Shown here piece after piece: positions 43,666 to 54,066 of a DNA stretch of 64,000 nucleotides. The notes beneath the pieces are model-generated. The model was given only the letters and a program-made list of their open reading frames with translations. It did no database searches and had not been told where the DNA came from. A program made the translations under genes and the position numbers. The DNA is taken from the NCBI RefSeq assembly GCF_037038585.1, contig NC_092521.1:108020105-108084104 (forward strand), written 5' to 3'. This stretch comes from Patagioenas fasciata. Its lineage: Eukaryota; Chordata; Aves; Columbiformes; Columbidae. Numbering within the stretch: the stretch's first letter is position 1; the number at the start of each line of letters is the position of its first letter.

Positions 43666-44272
43666 ACATAGAATCATAGAATCATTTTGATTGGAAGAGA
43701 CACTTGAGATCATTGACTCCAACCATAACCTAGATCTGAGCACTGAATTGTGTCCCTAAGAGCCTCATCTATGTCTGTTTTAAGCTCTTCTGGAGATAGT
43801 GACTCAACCACTTCCCTGGGCAGCCTGTTCCAATGCCTGACAACCCTTTCAGTGAAGAAATTTTTCCTAATATCCAATCTGAACCTTCCCTGGTGCAACT
43901 TGAGGCCATTTTCACTTGTCCTATCACTTGCGTATTGGGAGAAGAGACCAACACTCCATGCTACAACCTCCTTTCAGGTAGTTGTAGGCATCAATAAGGT
44001 CTCCCCTCAGCCTCCTTTTCTCCAGGCTAAACAGCCCCAGCTCCCTCAGCTGCTCTTCATAAGACTTGTTCTCCAGACCGCTTGCCAGCCTTGTCACCCT
44101 CCTGTGAACTCTCTCCAGCAACTCAATCTCTTTCTTGTAGTGAGGGGCCCAAGACTGAACACAGGATTCAAGGTGGGGCCTCACCAGTGCCAGGTACAGG
44201 GCAACCATCACTTGCCTAGTACTGCTGGCCACACTATGCTTGATGCACGCCAGGATGCTGTTGGCCTTTGTG
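43666..44272 (-). mobile_element. CR1 LINE fragment, minus strand
   Basis: Reverse CR1 starting CATAGAATCATAGAATCATT (the terminal octamers), then CTTCCCTGGGCAGCCTGTTC, GTGAAGAAATTTTTCCTAAT, AGGTCTCCCCTCAGCCTCC, CTCCAGGCTAAACAGCCCCA and CAAGACTGAACACAGGATTC. Its minus-strand frame encodes the C-terminal end of CR1 ORF2 ([20 protein letters not shown]). 5' truncated. Confidence 0.95.
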
Positions 44273-45147
44273 TGTTTGTATTCATAAGGGAGTAGGAGTT
44301 AGTTTCCAAACACAAGTTACCTGCTGCAGATATTTCCATTTTCCTCAGACATCCCTTTTTTTTTCCTTTTCTCCCTGAAGATCAGACAAGTCTATGGCCA
44401 TTACTTCAAAATCAAAAGAAAATTAAGTAACATCTCTAGTGCTCTGAGCTCTCCAAGCTTCCATCAAACCACTTTTAGCTTAGAAATGCGCTGAATTCCT
44501 CACTCTTTGCCTCTCATGAGGTGTCCACATTCCGTGAGTCCACATTTTGTATCATGCACCAGTCCCTCCCTTCCCACAAAAACTCAGAATTTCTCCTGAC
44601 AAATACAAACCTCAAGTTTCCCTGAAGCTCTGGAACCCCACAGTTTCTCCCTCATTAAACTTCCTTAATTATACTAGAGCCAGATTTCCTACCTGGACTA
44701 CGCTGTTGATTTGCCCCTTGCCCTTTTCCCCACTCGCAGCCCTGGGAAAACGCGTGCAAAGGCCAGCAGGTTGGCTCACACACCCCGCTAAGGTAAGGGC
44801 AGCAGCCACAAGAAGAGTCATGTGCCTTTTTTATCTGAGCTCCTCTCCATCGTCTCTCCCACTCTGGTCCCCAGACAGGCAGGAGTGATGCTGGCCACCG
44901 TGCATTGCACTCTGCTGTTCCAACACCATGTTAAGGAGCCATAAGGCACAATTATGTTTTACATAGCACATTCTGTCTCAAAGGGTCACCTCTGCCAGGA
45001 CCACCCTGCTGTGCTTTCAGCATGTCACCAAACTAATCTCAAGTTTGCTTTCTATCGTCTCGGGTGTTTTCCCTTACAACAAATCAAACCGAGAGACTGC
45101 AAGTACAGTATGAAAAAAAACACGGTGCCGGGTCTGCTCGATGGCGC
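44273..45147. other. intergenic, no gene recognised
   Basis: Pyrimidine-rich in places; no supported gene. It lies just past the 3' end of the RNY1 gene. Confidence 0.5.
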
Positions 45148-45259
45148 AAAAGACTAGTCAAGTGCAGTAGTGGGAAGGGGGGAAAAAGAGAACGAGGAGA
45201 TCAATCTGTAACTGACTGTGAACAATCATTTGAGATAACCCACTACCTTCGGACCAGCC
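45148..45259 (-). ncRNA. RNY1: Y1 RNA (Ro60-associated Y RNA)
   Basis: Small polymerase III RNA that binds Ro60 (TROVE2) and functions in RNA quality control and initiation of DNA replication. On the minus strand it opens GGCTGGTCCGAAGGTAGTG and closes CACTTGACTAGTCTTTT, close to human Y1 over its full length (112 nt including the T-run). Bases 1-8 (GGCTGGTC) pair with GACTAGTC near the 3' end. The bulged C of the Ro60-binding helix and the GGTAGTG/CACTACT upper helix are present. The loop holds the pyrimidine run (CTCTTTTTCCCCCCTTCCC) and the internal TGTTCACAGTCAGTTACAGA block typical of Y1. Four T residues end transcription. Upstream elements at 45283-45492 form a complete promoter, so this is a gene rather than a retro-copy. 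Confidence 0.96.
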
Positions 45260-45282
45260 AAGAGCCACTGCGTCTCCTACGC

Positions 45283-45290
45283 TATTTATA
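45283..45290 (-). promoter_or_regulatory. RNY1: RNY1 TATA box
   Basis: TATAAATA on the minus strand, 24-31 bp upstream of the RNY1 5' end, the position used by type-3 (gene-external) polymerase III promoters. Confidence 0.88.
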
Positions 45291-45305
45291 GCTCCCGTAT
45301 TGTAT

Positions 45306-45325
45306 AACTGTTTGGTCATGGATAA
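45306..45325 (-). promoter_or_regulatory. RNY1: RNY1 proximal sequence element (PSE)
   Basis: Minus strand TTATCCATGACCAAACAGTT, 47-66 bp upstream. It fits the loose vertebrate PSE pattern (CC-T-AC...AAA-like core) bound by SNAPc and keeps the normal 15-bp spacing to the TATA box. Confidence 0.75.
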
Positions 45326-45463
45326 TTGTGCAGAGTAGTTCCTAGTTTTTCTCTGGCAATATATTCTTCTCTATATCCAGGAAGAGCAACGAAAGCCATG
45401 TCTGCAAAGAAACACTTTTAAGAACCCCAACAAAAAGCCATCATTCCTCCCGCTAGAGGCCCC

Positions 45464-45492
45464 GCTGCATTCTGGGAAGTCAGTATGCAAAT
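45464..45492 (-). promoter_or_regulatory. RNY1: RNY1 distal element: ZNF143 (SPH) site plus octamer
   Basis: The + strand reads GCTGCATTCTGGGAAGTC, matching the ZNF143/Staf site (ACTACAATTCCCAGAATGC on the complement). Four bases later comes ATGCAAAT (45485-45492), the OCT1 octamer in reverse. The pair lies about 205-233 bp upstream of RNY1, the standard place and composition of the distal enhancer of small-RNA pol III genes. The surrounding 45440-45620 is GC/CpG-rich. Confidence 0.85.
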
Positions 45493-46068
45493 CAGAGCGG
45501 CCGCGGTTCTCACCGCCCCTCCCCTCCCCGGAGGCGGGGCTTGCGCAGGCGCAGTGGGCGAGAGACAGAGCTTTAACGCGTTCAGGTTTACTTCGGCTGC
45601 CGTCCTTGGTTGGGGTGGTGAGAGGGAGCGATACACACCGCAGTGCACTCTGAAGGCGTTTCCTTTAGATGTTTGACCCACAATTGTTTTAAATGGGTGT
45701 CGAATGACTTCTTAAATTGTAGATCGGTGTTTTCAAGACAACAGTGAAAACTGTTTTAGGTGACACTGTTAGCAGAGCTTCCTTCGGAGGTTAAGTAAGA
45801 CTTGTTTTTTCCCCTACTCAGGGTTTCAGTCCTGAGAGAAATACCGTGTATCCCTGTGAAAACTTCTTGTGTTTTCTGGGATATTTGGAAGAGGCAAAAC
45901 GCAGAGCATGGATCTCATGGGTGTGGTTTTTTAAGCTTCTTGCACCCAAAAGGAAAAGACATTAGCAACTTGCATTCACATAGCAGTAAGTCCTAGGAAA
46001 TGAGACCATATATTGCCTTTATATTGGAATCCCAGTGAAGCTGAGTGTATCAACAAATAAAGTTGCCC
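45493..46068. other. CpG-rich stretch then ordinary intergenic DNA
   Basis: 45500-45620 is CpG-rich (GGCGGGGCTTGCGCAGGCGCAG). It may be the open-chromatin part of the RNY1 distal promoter or another start site. No supported gene is seen up to 46068. Confidence 0.4.
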
Positions 46069-46160
46069 CTTGCAGCACTGCACGTGGGCCAGGCTGATGG
46101 AGACATGGCTGCCTGCTGGAGCAGTGGGAGACCCAGTGTGAAGGCGACTCGAGGGTTTCC
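46069..46160 (+). repeat. duplicated segment, shorter copy
   Basis: GCCCCTTGCAGCACTGCACG ... GGAGACATGGCTGCCTG ... GGAGCAGTGGGAGACCCAGT ... CTCGAGGGTTTCCTCC also occurs at 47057-47182. This copy lacks about 30 bp present in the other. Orientation is the same, about 1 kb apart. Confidence 0.85.
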
Positions 46161-47056
46161 TCCTGCAAGGAAAAGATCAGCTGGTGATTAGAAAAAGAAA
46201 ATAACCAATATGCTATTTATGCCTAGAGATCCCTATTCAGCTCCAGCAGCTGGGGTTGTGGGTGCCTTGGCATGACTGTCTCCAGCAGGAGTGGTGCATT
46301 GGGAGGGATGGCAGGAGGGTATGGCATGCCAAAATGGAAGAGGAGATTGCTTCTGCATGTGACTGCTGCAGGGGTCCCAGGGAGGATTCTGCTGGGTCTC
46401 ACTTCTTTAAGAGGCTTTCTTTCAAAATGAGCATGCCTGCCTAGAGGATGTAGCAAGTGGGAGGGACCAGTGGTTAAAAAACAAAATCAAGACTGGGTTT
46501 CCAAAGCAGGAGAAGAAAACTCCACGTGAAAGAAGAGCAATCTAGCATCATATACAGTAAAATTAAAAAATTTAATTTTAAAGATTTAATACCTCTGAAG
46601 GCAGTGATGAATAATGCAGGCGCCTTTCCACACACTGGATACTGCATAGGTTTTATTAAATATCTCTGCAGTAATACAGATTTTACACAGCACATTGCAG
46701 AAGAGTGGAAGAGGTCAGACATGGCTTCTCTTGCCCTAGACATGGCAGAGCTGACAGTGGGCCAAAGCCAAACCCCAGCCCCACACAGCAAGGGGAGAGG
46801 CCCCATGGGAGGCCCTCAGGCCCTGCAGGGAGAAGGCAGGGCCCAGGGAGGCTGCTGAAAGCTGGGGTGAAGCAGAGAAGAGAAAATGGCACTGATGCCT
46901 GTCCACCAAAGGGTGGCTGGGGGCTGTTGCTTGTGCAGGTAGGGTGGCACCACAGTGAAAAAAAAGCTGACATCAAAAAAGAAGAGGATGGGTGCTTCCT
47001 ACCCCTTACAGAGGTGCAGAGGTGGCCACTTCCCTGCAGCCTCCACCTGCCACCCC
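46161..47056. other. sequence between the duplicated segments
   Basis: GC-richer than the flanks, with chance open frames on both strands. No domain recognised. Possibly internal sequence of an old mobile element whose ends are the duplicated segments. Confidence 0.35.
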
Positions 47057-47182
47057 GCCCCTTGCAGCACTGCACGTGGGCCAGGCTGATGGAGACATGG
47101 CTGCCTGCAGGATCAGCTGGCCAGCTGGCCAGGCTGGAGCAGTGGGAGACCCAGTATGAAGGTGACTCGAGGGTTTCCTCCA
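47057..47182 (+). repeat. duplicated segment, longer copy
   Basis: Longer version of the segment at 46069-46160, with an additional CAGCTGGCCAGCTGGCCAGG-containing insert that is itself a short tandem. High identity elsewhere implies a fairly recent duplication or two copies of one repeat. Confidence 0.85.
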
Positions 47183-47959
47183 GGCATTTGCAACCCCTCC
47201 TTCCCCCAGAAAAGACATGATGTTAAGTTTGGAACTGGCTTTGTAATTTTTGCCTGCCTGGCAAAACACCTGGCAGGACACCAGTTACTCAAAGGTGGAT
47301 GTTGCAGCATGGGATGAACAGGCAGTGTCTCCACTGGGATCCCAGCAGGCACAGCTGGATGGGCAGCAGGTGCCTGGTCAGCAGCTCAGCAGAGGGATAC
47401 CACGTATACAAACTCCAATAACCAGGACCAGGCTGTCAGCATTACTCCTGAAGCCCAAATCCCTTGGGATTTTGAACGACCATGTCCCTGTCATATGCTT
47501 GGGAGGGCTTTCGGGTAGGGAACTATTCAGGGCCCTGCACTGGAGGTAGAGCTGAGTGTTTCCAACCACCATACCCATGATAGGGCTGGGAAAGGGAGCA
47601 CAATTATTATCATCTTGATTAACAGTGCTAAGTTAAATATTAGTTTGTGGCAAAGGAGAGTTTCTGGAAGGCTATCTTCAGTGCTCATTAAGAAAAAACT
47701 TTCTCACCCTTGGAGAGGGGATGTACTGAAATACTACAACAGAGGAATTCAGGAACTGATACAGAGAAATTATATATGGGATTTAAATCTATGACAGCAT
47801 ATAGGTTCCTACCATTCATGTCATAATGGTTCTTGATTTCCAGAGCTGTGCCTGCAGAGCTTGTGGAGCAGTTGCATCATGTGAGCACAAGTGAGCTCTC
47901 ATAGCCTTTCCATGCTCAGCTTGTGGACACAGTGAGGGAGGTTGTGGAGACGGTGATAG

Positions 47960-48219
47960 TGTAGGAAACTATTACCTTACCAATATAATAGGCCCAGGCA
48001 GGGTCTCCCAGCAAAGTATATTTTAGTAAGGATTTTGCAAGACCGGGCGTTCTACCTGAAGTTAGGCACACAGAATAGGACAAAAAGCCCCTGCTTGTCT
48101 CTCTCCCAAATCCCGTCTGCAAATTCCCTCCACTGTTCCCCATTGGTTGGGTACTTCAGGGTTTACAGGCTACCTGATGCCTGCCTCAGTTTACCTATCT
48201 CATTCATCTAATTCTAACA
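47960..48219 (-). mobile_element. possible solo LTR of an endogenous retrovirus
   Basis: On the minus strand the block starts TGTTAGAATTAGATGAATGA and ends GGTAATAGTTTCCTACA, that is TG...CA. It contains CCAACCAATGGGGAAC (CCAAT box) and CCCGGTCTTGCAAAATC near an AT-rich AAAATATA, a layout typical of short avian LTRs. Target-site duplications do not match at these borders, so they may be off or the element truncated. Identification is by pattern only. Confidence 0.35.
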
Positions 48220-51014
48220 ACTCTCCCTCCTGCAAACCCCCTTCCCCTTTATTGATTTATTTAAAAAATTGATTCCTGGCTCTTTGGTTACCCTTCCCCC
48301 TAGCTTAACTTTTTAAATACAGTAATCAATTTGCATTCTGGGATTAGTTTGAAGAGACTTTGTTTTACATTAAGGTTTTATAGTCTGATGTCTCTCAGTC
48401 CTTCCCCTCTGCTGTGGTCAAGCACCAGGTCCCTGGTTTTGTAAAAACAACATTCCTCCTTCAGTGTCTCCTTACAATAGATGTAGTGCAACTGTGCCTC
48501 TAAAGCTTAGTCCACAAAAGGAACCTTTAGTTTGTGTGCTATGTATTTGGTGGGGCTGTAAGTCACTCACAAAGTAGGCATAATTGAAAGGAAAGCAGTG
48601 GGGAAAAAAATAACCAACCAAACCAACCAACCAACAACAACAACAAAAAAAACTAAAGGGTAATGGAAAAGAAAGATAAACAAGAGCAATAGCATTTTAG
48701 CTAGGAGGCATCAGTAATTGAGAAATAAATGTATATTTCAAATAGATGAGAAACGTTTATATAAGGAACCTACAAGAAAATAAATATGTAGTGGCTGGGG
48801 GTATATTCCTCTCAGCACAATTAACATCTCACAGCTGACCTAAAAAAAACACCAACACATAACACCTCCAGCCTAGAAAGAAGGGATGGAGACAGCTCCA
48901 GACTAAGAGCTGTGTGTCAGAAGTGATCGTCAAATAAATATTTGAAGATCATGAAAGCCAACAATTCAATACCTTTCTGCATAAAGTGAAGGCCTCCACC
49001 TTGCTCAGTTGCTGTGTTCTTTGGCAATCAAATGGCCCATTCACTTAAAGCACCTAGAGCATAAATTCTTTTGTCTTAGATGTGAAAGGTTTAGGCAGCC
49101 ATCACTTTATTTTTGCTATTTATCCTTTGACTATTATTCCATTTGATTAATCTGTGAAAAGCATGCTTGAAGTTGTAAAAAGTGAAAACCATGTAATTAA
49201 AGAAGAATCTCAGGTGACTTCTCTTTCCTCCTCTACCCCCAGCGGTGAGTAATGCTTTGAACTGCTATTGCAGAAATGCCTTTGAAGCACAGTGCCTGTG
49301 TTGTTAACAATGGTAAAAAACAAGTAAGTACCAGGCACTATCTTCTAAAAGAGAGTAGGAAAGAAAGCATAGTCCGTGAGGGATTAAGATTAAAAAATAT
49401 ATTCTTGACTCAATGCTCATTTATTCCAGAAAATCAGAGCCTAACAAAAAAAAGGCTTGTCAGCTTACAAATTAAAGGGAACAGGACTTACAAAAAATGT
49501 TAAAGTCACTAAAGCACTTGAAAAGCAGAAGCAGAATGAGGAATGTTTGATTACATGTGTGTGGTGTTTGAAATATTCCTGAACCTGGTCAACTGCATCC
49601 CTGCTTTGGCCTGCTCTAAGCTTCTGAGGTCACACTTTTTCTTCAGGATTCCCTGCTTGCAGACTCCCACTCTTTCCTTTGCATCAACACAACTAATCCA
49701 GGAAGTGATACAGTGGGGAAATAATACTTCTAATGTTACCTTTTTAGCCTGACCAGTTCACTGTGCATTTGCAAAAGGACAGTGAAAAAAAAAACACAAA
49801 AAGACCGTGCCTGGAAATTGCCCTGGAAAATCTTCAGGAGCATGGGTTTTTATGATCTTTAAACTGTTGTGTGTGCAGTAGCTCACTGTCTCATCTGAGG
49901 AGGAGGTTAAATAATCATAAAGAAAGCAAATATTAATATAGCTTCTACTGATTTCAGAGAGCTTGGCTTAAAATAGTCCAGAGGCTCAATTCAGCTTGAT
50001 GTCTATGATGTATCAGGCTTCTTTGGGCCATAAAAACTGAAAATACAGACATCGCTACATTTCAGACCAAGCAGGTTTCCAGAACAGAAAACTAAATTAT
50101 TTTCTAAAATTTGGAACAATGACTGGATTTTGAAATTTGGCCCATTTAGCCAAATTTGGCCTCTGTATTTATAATACTAGGTGGGAACCAAAATAAAATG
50201 TCTCATTTTTATTGTACAGGGATACTGGTATCCCTATGGCACCACAAATAACGGATTAATTTCTTCAGAACAGTGCTGCACTTTCATTCCAGTAGTCATT
50301 AATTGTATTCTGAAACCAAATAAATCGGGAAGTGATGAGTTATAGCTTCATCCAAATTATTCTTCCAGAAGACATGTCAGTCTGTTGTGCTTGAGACTCA
50401 GCATGTCCAGCTTGGGTCTGAGAAAGCTTAGTATGACATAAGTAGGGGCACTGAAGCAGCACCTCTTTTATGGGAAACTAGTGTCCAGCCAGCAACAAAA
50501 GTCAGATCTCTTGTCTTTGGTCTTCCTCCTCAAACCCAGGACCTTTTTTACCTTTCCTGATTAGCCAGGAATTCATAAATGCTTTTTAAAATTTATTTTT
50601 TCCCTCCTGCAGAGTTCTTTTGGCTAGATAAACCTACTGAGCAGAAAGGGAGGCAGGAAAAAAGGAGCAGTTCATTTGCATGTTTTACATCAGAAATATT
50701 GTATTCAGGCTTTTCAAACAAGTTCCTGATCTAATAACGTCTTTTTGGACTATATCACAGTTGGAACCCATTTCACTTCCTACTACTTCAAAATCTGTTT
50801 TGTTGTGAAATTTAATTTCTTTAAAAAGTTGCAAAATTGAGCCACTCTCAGCTGCCTCTCAGTGCTTTTGTGCCATTGGTACAGCAAGTGAATATGCATG
50901 GGAAGTTTTGACCCTTAAAATGGATTGTATATTTTCCTTGAGTTTTCTTCACGTATATTTTTTCACACCAGGGCCCTACTTAACTTCACAAATACATCTT
51001 TTATGTATAATCCA
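48220..51014. other. intergenic, no gene recognised
   Basis: AT-rich, with a CCAA/CAA simple repeat at 48604-48652. No gene, RNA or repeat family recognised. The point where the provirus begins on its left is not marked by an LTR. Confidence 0.5.
48604..48652 (+). repeat. (CCAA)n/(CAA)n simple repeat
   Basis: ACCAACCAAACCAACCAACC followed by CAACAACAACAAC and an A-run. Ordinary microsatellite. Confidence 0.9.
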
Positions 51015-53702
51015 GACTCTGGTTCCTATCCATCAATTGGAAAGCCAGGGTGTGATCAGTAAGACTCGCTCGCCTTCTAACAGGGTAAGTAAGGGTAAGT
51101 AAGTCTAACGGTGCGTAAGTCTAGTGACGAGTGGAGACTAACTGTAGACTATCGTGGCCTGAATGAAGTTACACCACCACTGAGTGCTGCTGTGCCTGAC
51201 GTGCTAGAACTGCAGTTTGAACTGGAGTCAAAGGCAGCCAAGTGGTATGCTACAATTGACATTGCTAATGCATTTTTCTCTATTCCTGTAGCAGCAGAGT
51301 GCAGGCTGCAGTTTGCTTTTACCTGGAGGGGCATCTGGTACATGTGGAATCGCTTGCCCCAGGGGTGGAAACACAGTCCTACCATCTGCCATGGACTGAT
51401 CCAGACTACGCTGGAGCAAGGTGAAGCTCCAGAACACTTGCAATATATTGATGACATCATTGTATGGGGTGACACAGCGAAAGAAGTCTTCAAGAAAGAT
51501 GAGAGAATAATTCAGATTCTTTTGGATGCTGGTTTTGCCATAAAACGAAGCAAGGTCAAATGACCTGCACAAGAGATCCAGTTTTTAGGAATAAAATGGC
51601 AAGATGGCCGTCGTCAGATCCCAATGGATGTGATCAACAAAATTGCAGCAATGTCTCCACCTACTAATAAAAAGGAGACACAGACTTTCTTGAGTGTTGT
51701 AGGTTTTTGGAGAATGCATATTCCTGACTACAGCCAGATTGTGAGCCCTCTCTATCAAGTGACTCATAAAAAGAACCAATTTGAGTGGGGCCCTGAGCAA
51801 TGACAAGCCTTTGAACAAATTAAGCGTGAGATAACTCATGCGGTGGCCCTCGGACCAGTTCGGACTGGACTAGATGTTAAAAATGTGCTCTACACCGCAG
51901 CCGGAGATAATGGACTTACCTGGAGCCTCTGGCAGAAAGCACCAGGAGAAACCCGAGGTCGACCCTTAGCTTTTTGGAGTCGAGGATACAAAGGATCTGA
52001 GGCCAACTATACTCCAACTGAAAAAGTGATACTAGCAGCATATGAAGGAGTTCGAGCTGCTTCAGAAGTGATCGGCACTGAAGCACAGCTCCTCTTAGCA
52101 CCTTGACTGCCGGTGCTGAGTTGGATGTTCAAAGGGACGGTTCCCTCTCCACATCATGCAACCGAAGTTACATGGAGTAAATGGATTGCACTGATCACAC
52201 AACGAGCTCGAATTGGAAATCCTAGTCGCCCAGGGATATTAGAAGTGATTACAGACTGGCCAGAAAGCAAAGACTTTGGGATGTCTCCAGATGAGAAGGA
52301 AGTAACACGTGCTGACGAAGCACCACCGTATAATACACTTTCAGAGACTGATAAGCAGTATGCACTGTTCACAGATGGATCCTGTCGTCTTGTAGGAAAA
52401 CATCGAAGGTGGAAAGCTGCTGTGTGGAGTCCCACACGACAAGTTACAGAAGCCACTGAAGGACAAGGTGAATCCAGTCAGTTTGCAGAAGTGAAAGCCA
52501 CCCAGCTGGCTTTGGACATTGCTGAGTGAGAGAAGTGGCCAATACTTTATCTCTATACTGACTCATGGATGGTAGCAAATGCCTTGTGGGGGTGGCTGCA
52601 GCAATGGAAGAAAAGCAACTGGCAGCGCAGAGGTAAACCCATTTGGGCTGCCACACTGTGGCAAGACATTGCTGCTCGGCTAGAGAGGCTGCCTGTGAAA
52701 GTTCGTCATGTAGATGCTCATGTGCCTAAAAGTCGAGCCACTGAGGAACATCTGAACAACCAACAAGCAGATCAAGCTGCTAAGATTGAAGTAGCTGAGG
52801 TGGACTTGGACTGGCAACATAAAGGTGAACTGTTCCTAGCTCAGTGGGCCCATGATGCTTCAGGGCATCAACGTAGAGATGCAACATATAAATGGGCTCG
52901 TGATCGAGGGCTGGATTTAACTATGGACACTATTTCACAGGTTATTCAGGAATGTGAAACTTGCACCGAAATCAAACAAGCAAAACGGTTAAAGCCTATA
53001 TGGTATGGGGGGCGATGGTTAAAGTATAAGTATGGAGAAGCTTGGCAGATTGATTATATTACACTTCCACAAACATGTCAAGGTAAGCGTTATGTACTTA
53101 CAATGGTGGAAGCAACCACTGGATGGTTGGAAACATATGCCGTACCTCATGCTACAGCCCGAAATACTATCTTGGGCCTTGAGAAGCAAGTCCTTTGGCG
53201 GCACGGTACGCCAGAAAGAATTGAATCAGACAATGGTACTCATTTCAAAAACAGTATTATAGACAATTGGGCCAAAGAACATGGTATTGAGTGGGTATAT
53301 CATATTCCATATCATGCACCAGCCTCTGGGAAAATTGAAAGGTACAATGGTTTGTTAAAAACTGCACTAAAGGCACTTGGTGGTGGAACCTTTAAAAACT
53401 GGGATTCACGTTTAGCAAAAGGCACTTGGTTGGTCAACACCAGGGGATCAAGCAATCGAGCCGGGCCTGCCCAATCAGATATTCTACGGACTGTAGAAGG
53501 AGATAAAGTCCCTGTAGTACACATGAAAAATATGTTAGGAAAGGCAGTCTGGGTTACTCCGGCCTCGGGCAAAGGCAAACCTATTCGTGGGATTGTTTTT
53601 GCCCAGGGACCTGGCAACACCTGGTGGGTGATGCTTAAGGATGGAGAAGTTTGGTGTGTACCTCAAGGGGATTTGATTTTAGGTGAAAATACTCAATACT
53701 GA
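51015..53702 (+). pseudogene. pol: retroviral pol pseudogene (RT, RNase H, integrase)
   Basis: Reverse transcriptase: WRLTVDYRGLNE, TIDIANAFFSIPV, LPQGWKHSP and the active site YIDD (51450-51461). RNase H: catalytic-type residues in LFTDGS, AEVKA and YTDSW. Integrase: an HH-CC zinc knuckle, then D, D and E in WQIDYI, ESDNGTH and GKIERYN, ending at TGA 53700. From 51111 onward everything stays in one frame. The breaks are four in-frame stops, all TGA, at 51561, 51801, 52104 and 52527. The N-terminal edge (PIHQLESQGVISKTRSP) is in another frame, offset by a GTAAGTAAG duplication near 51085-51104. Only the integrase-containing 377-codon segment (52569-53702) is uninterrupted. No functional protein is expected. 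Confidence 0.93.
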
Positions 53703-53953
53703 ACTGCATGATGTGAATTGCCATACTAACAGTGTTTAATAAGTGTCTTTCAGATCAAGACAGTGATGATGAAACCAGAGCTAGCTTCTTCGAGTGGTGC
53801 CTGACAACTTCTTCGAAGTTGATGTTTTTAACCCACAAACAGTGGTCATGAGATGCACTTGTACCATTTTTTTTTTCCTGCCCTGGGAGACTGTTGTGAC
53901 AAAATGAAATTAATGAACTTTTCAAAGGATGGTCCACTGATTAAAATTACTCC

Positions 53954-53996
53954 TGTGTATATATGTACATATGTATATATACATATATATGTATTA
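53954..53996 (+). repeat. TA/TG-rich simple repeat
   Basis: GTGTATATATGTACATATGTATATATACATATATATGTA-type low-complexity sequence between integrase and the LTR. Confidence 0.85.
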
Positions 53997-54055
53997 GTAG
54001 TGATTAATTAGATTGTATTGATAAGGTTTAAGTATTTCCGTGAATGGCATATTAT

Positions 54056-54066
54056 AAGGGGTGGAA
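54056..54066 (+). promoter_or_regulatory. ERV polypurine tract
   Basis: AAGGGGTGGAA directly abutting the TG that begins the LTR. This is where plus-strand DNA synthesis is primed in retroviruses, and its position fixes the LTR boundary. Confidence 0.8.

Noticed and set aside
46121-46140. GCAGTGGGAG resembling the reverse of Y3 RNA
   Set aside because: The rest of Y3 is absent and the motif belongs to the duplicated 46/47-kb segment.
51849-51866. TCGGACCAG resembling a reverse Y RNA start
   Set aside because: Within the ERV pol frame, with no paired stem or pol III terminator.
53960-54066. Region after integrase considered as env
   Set aside because: Only short frames and simple repeats lie between integrase and the polypurine tract; there is no room for an envelope gene.
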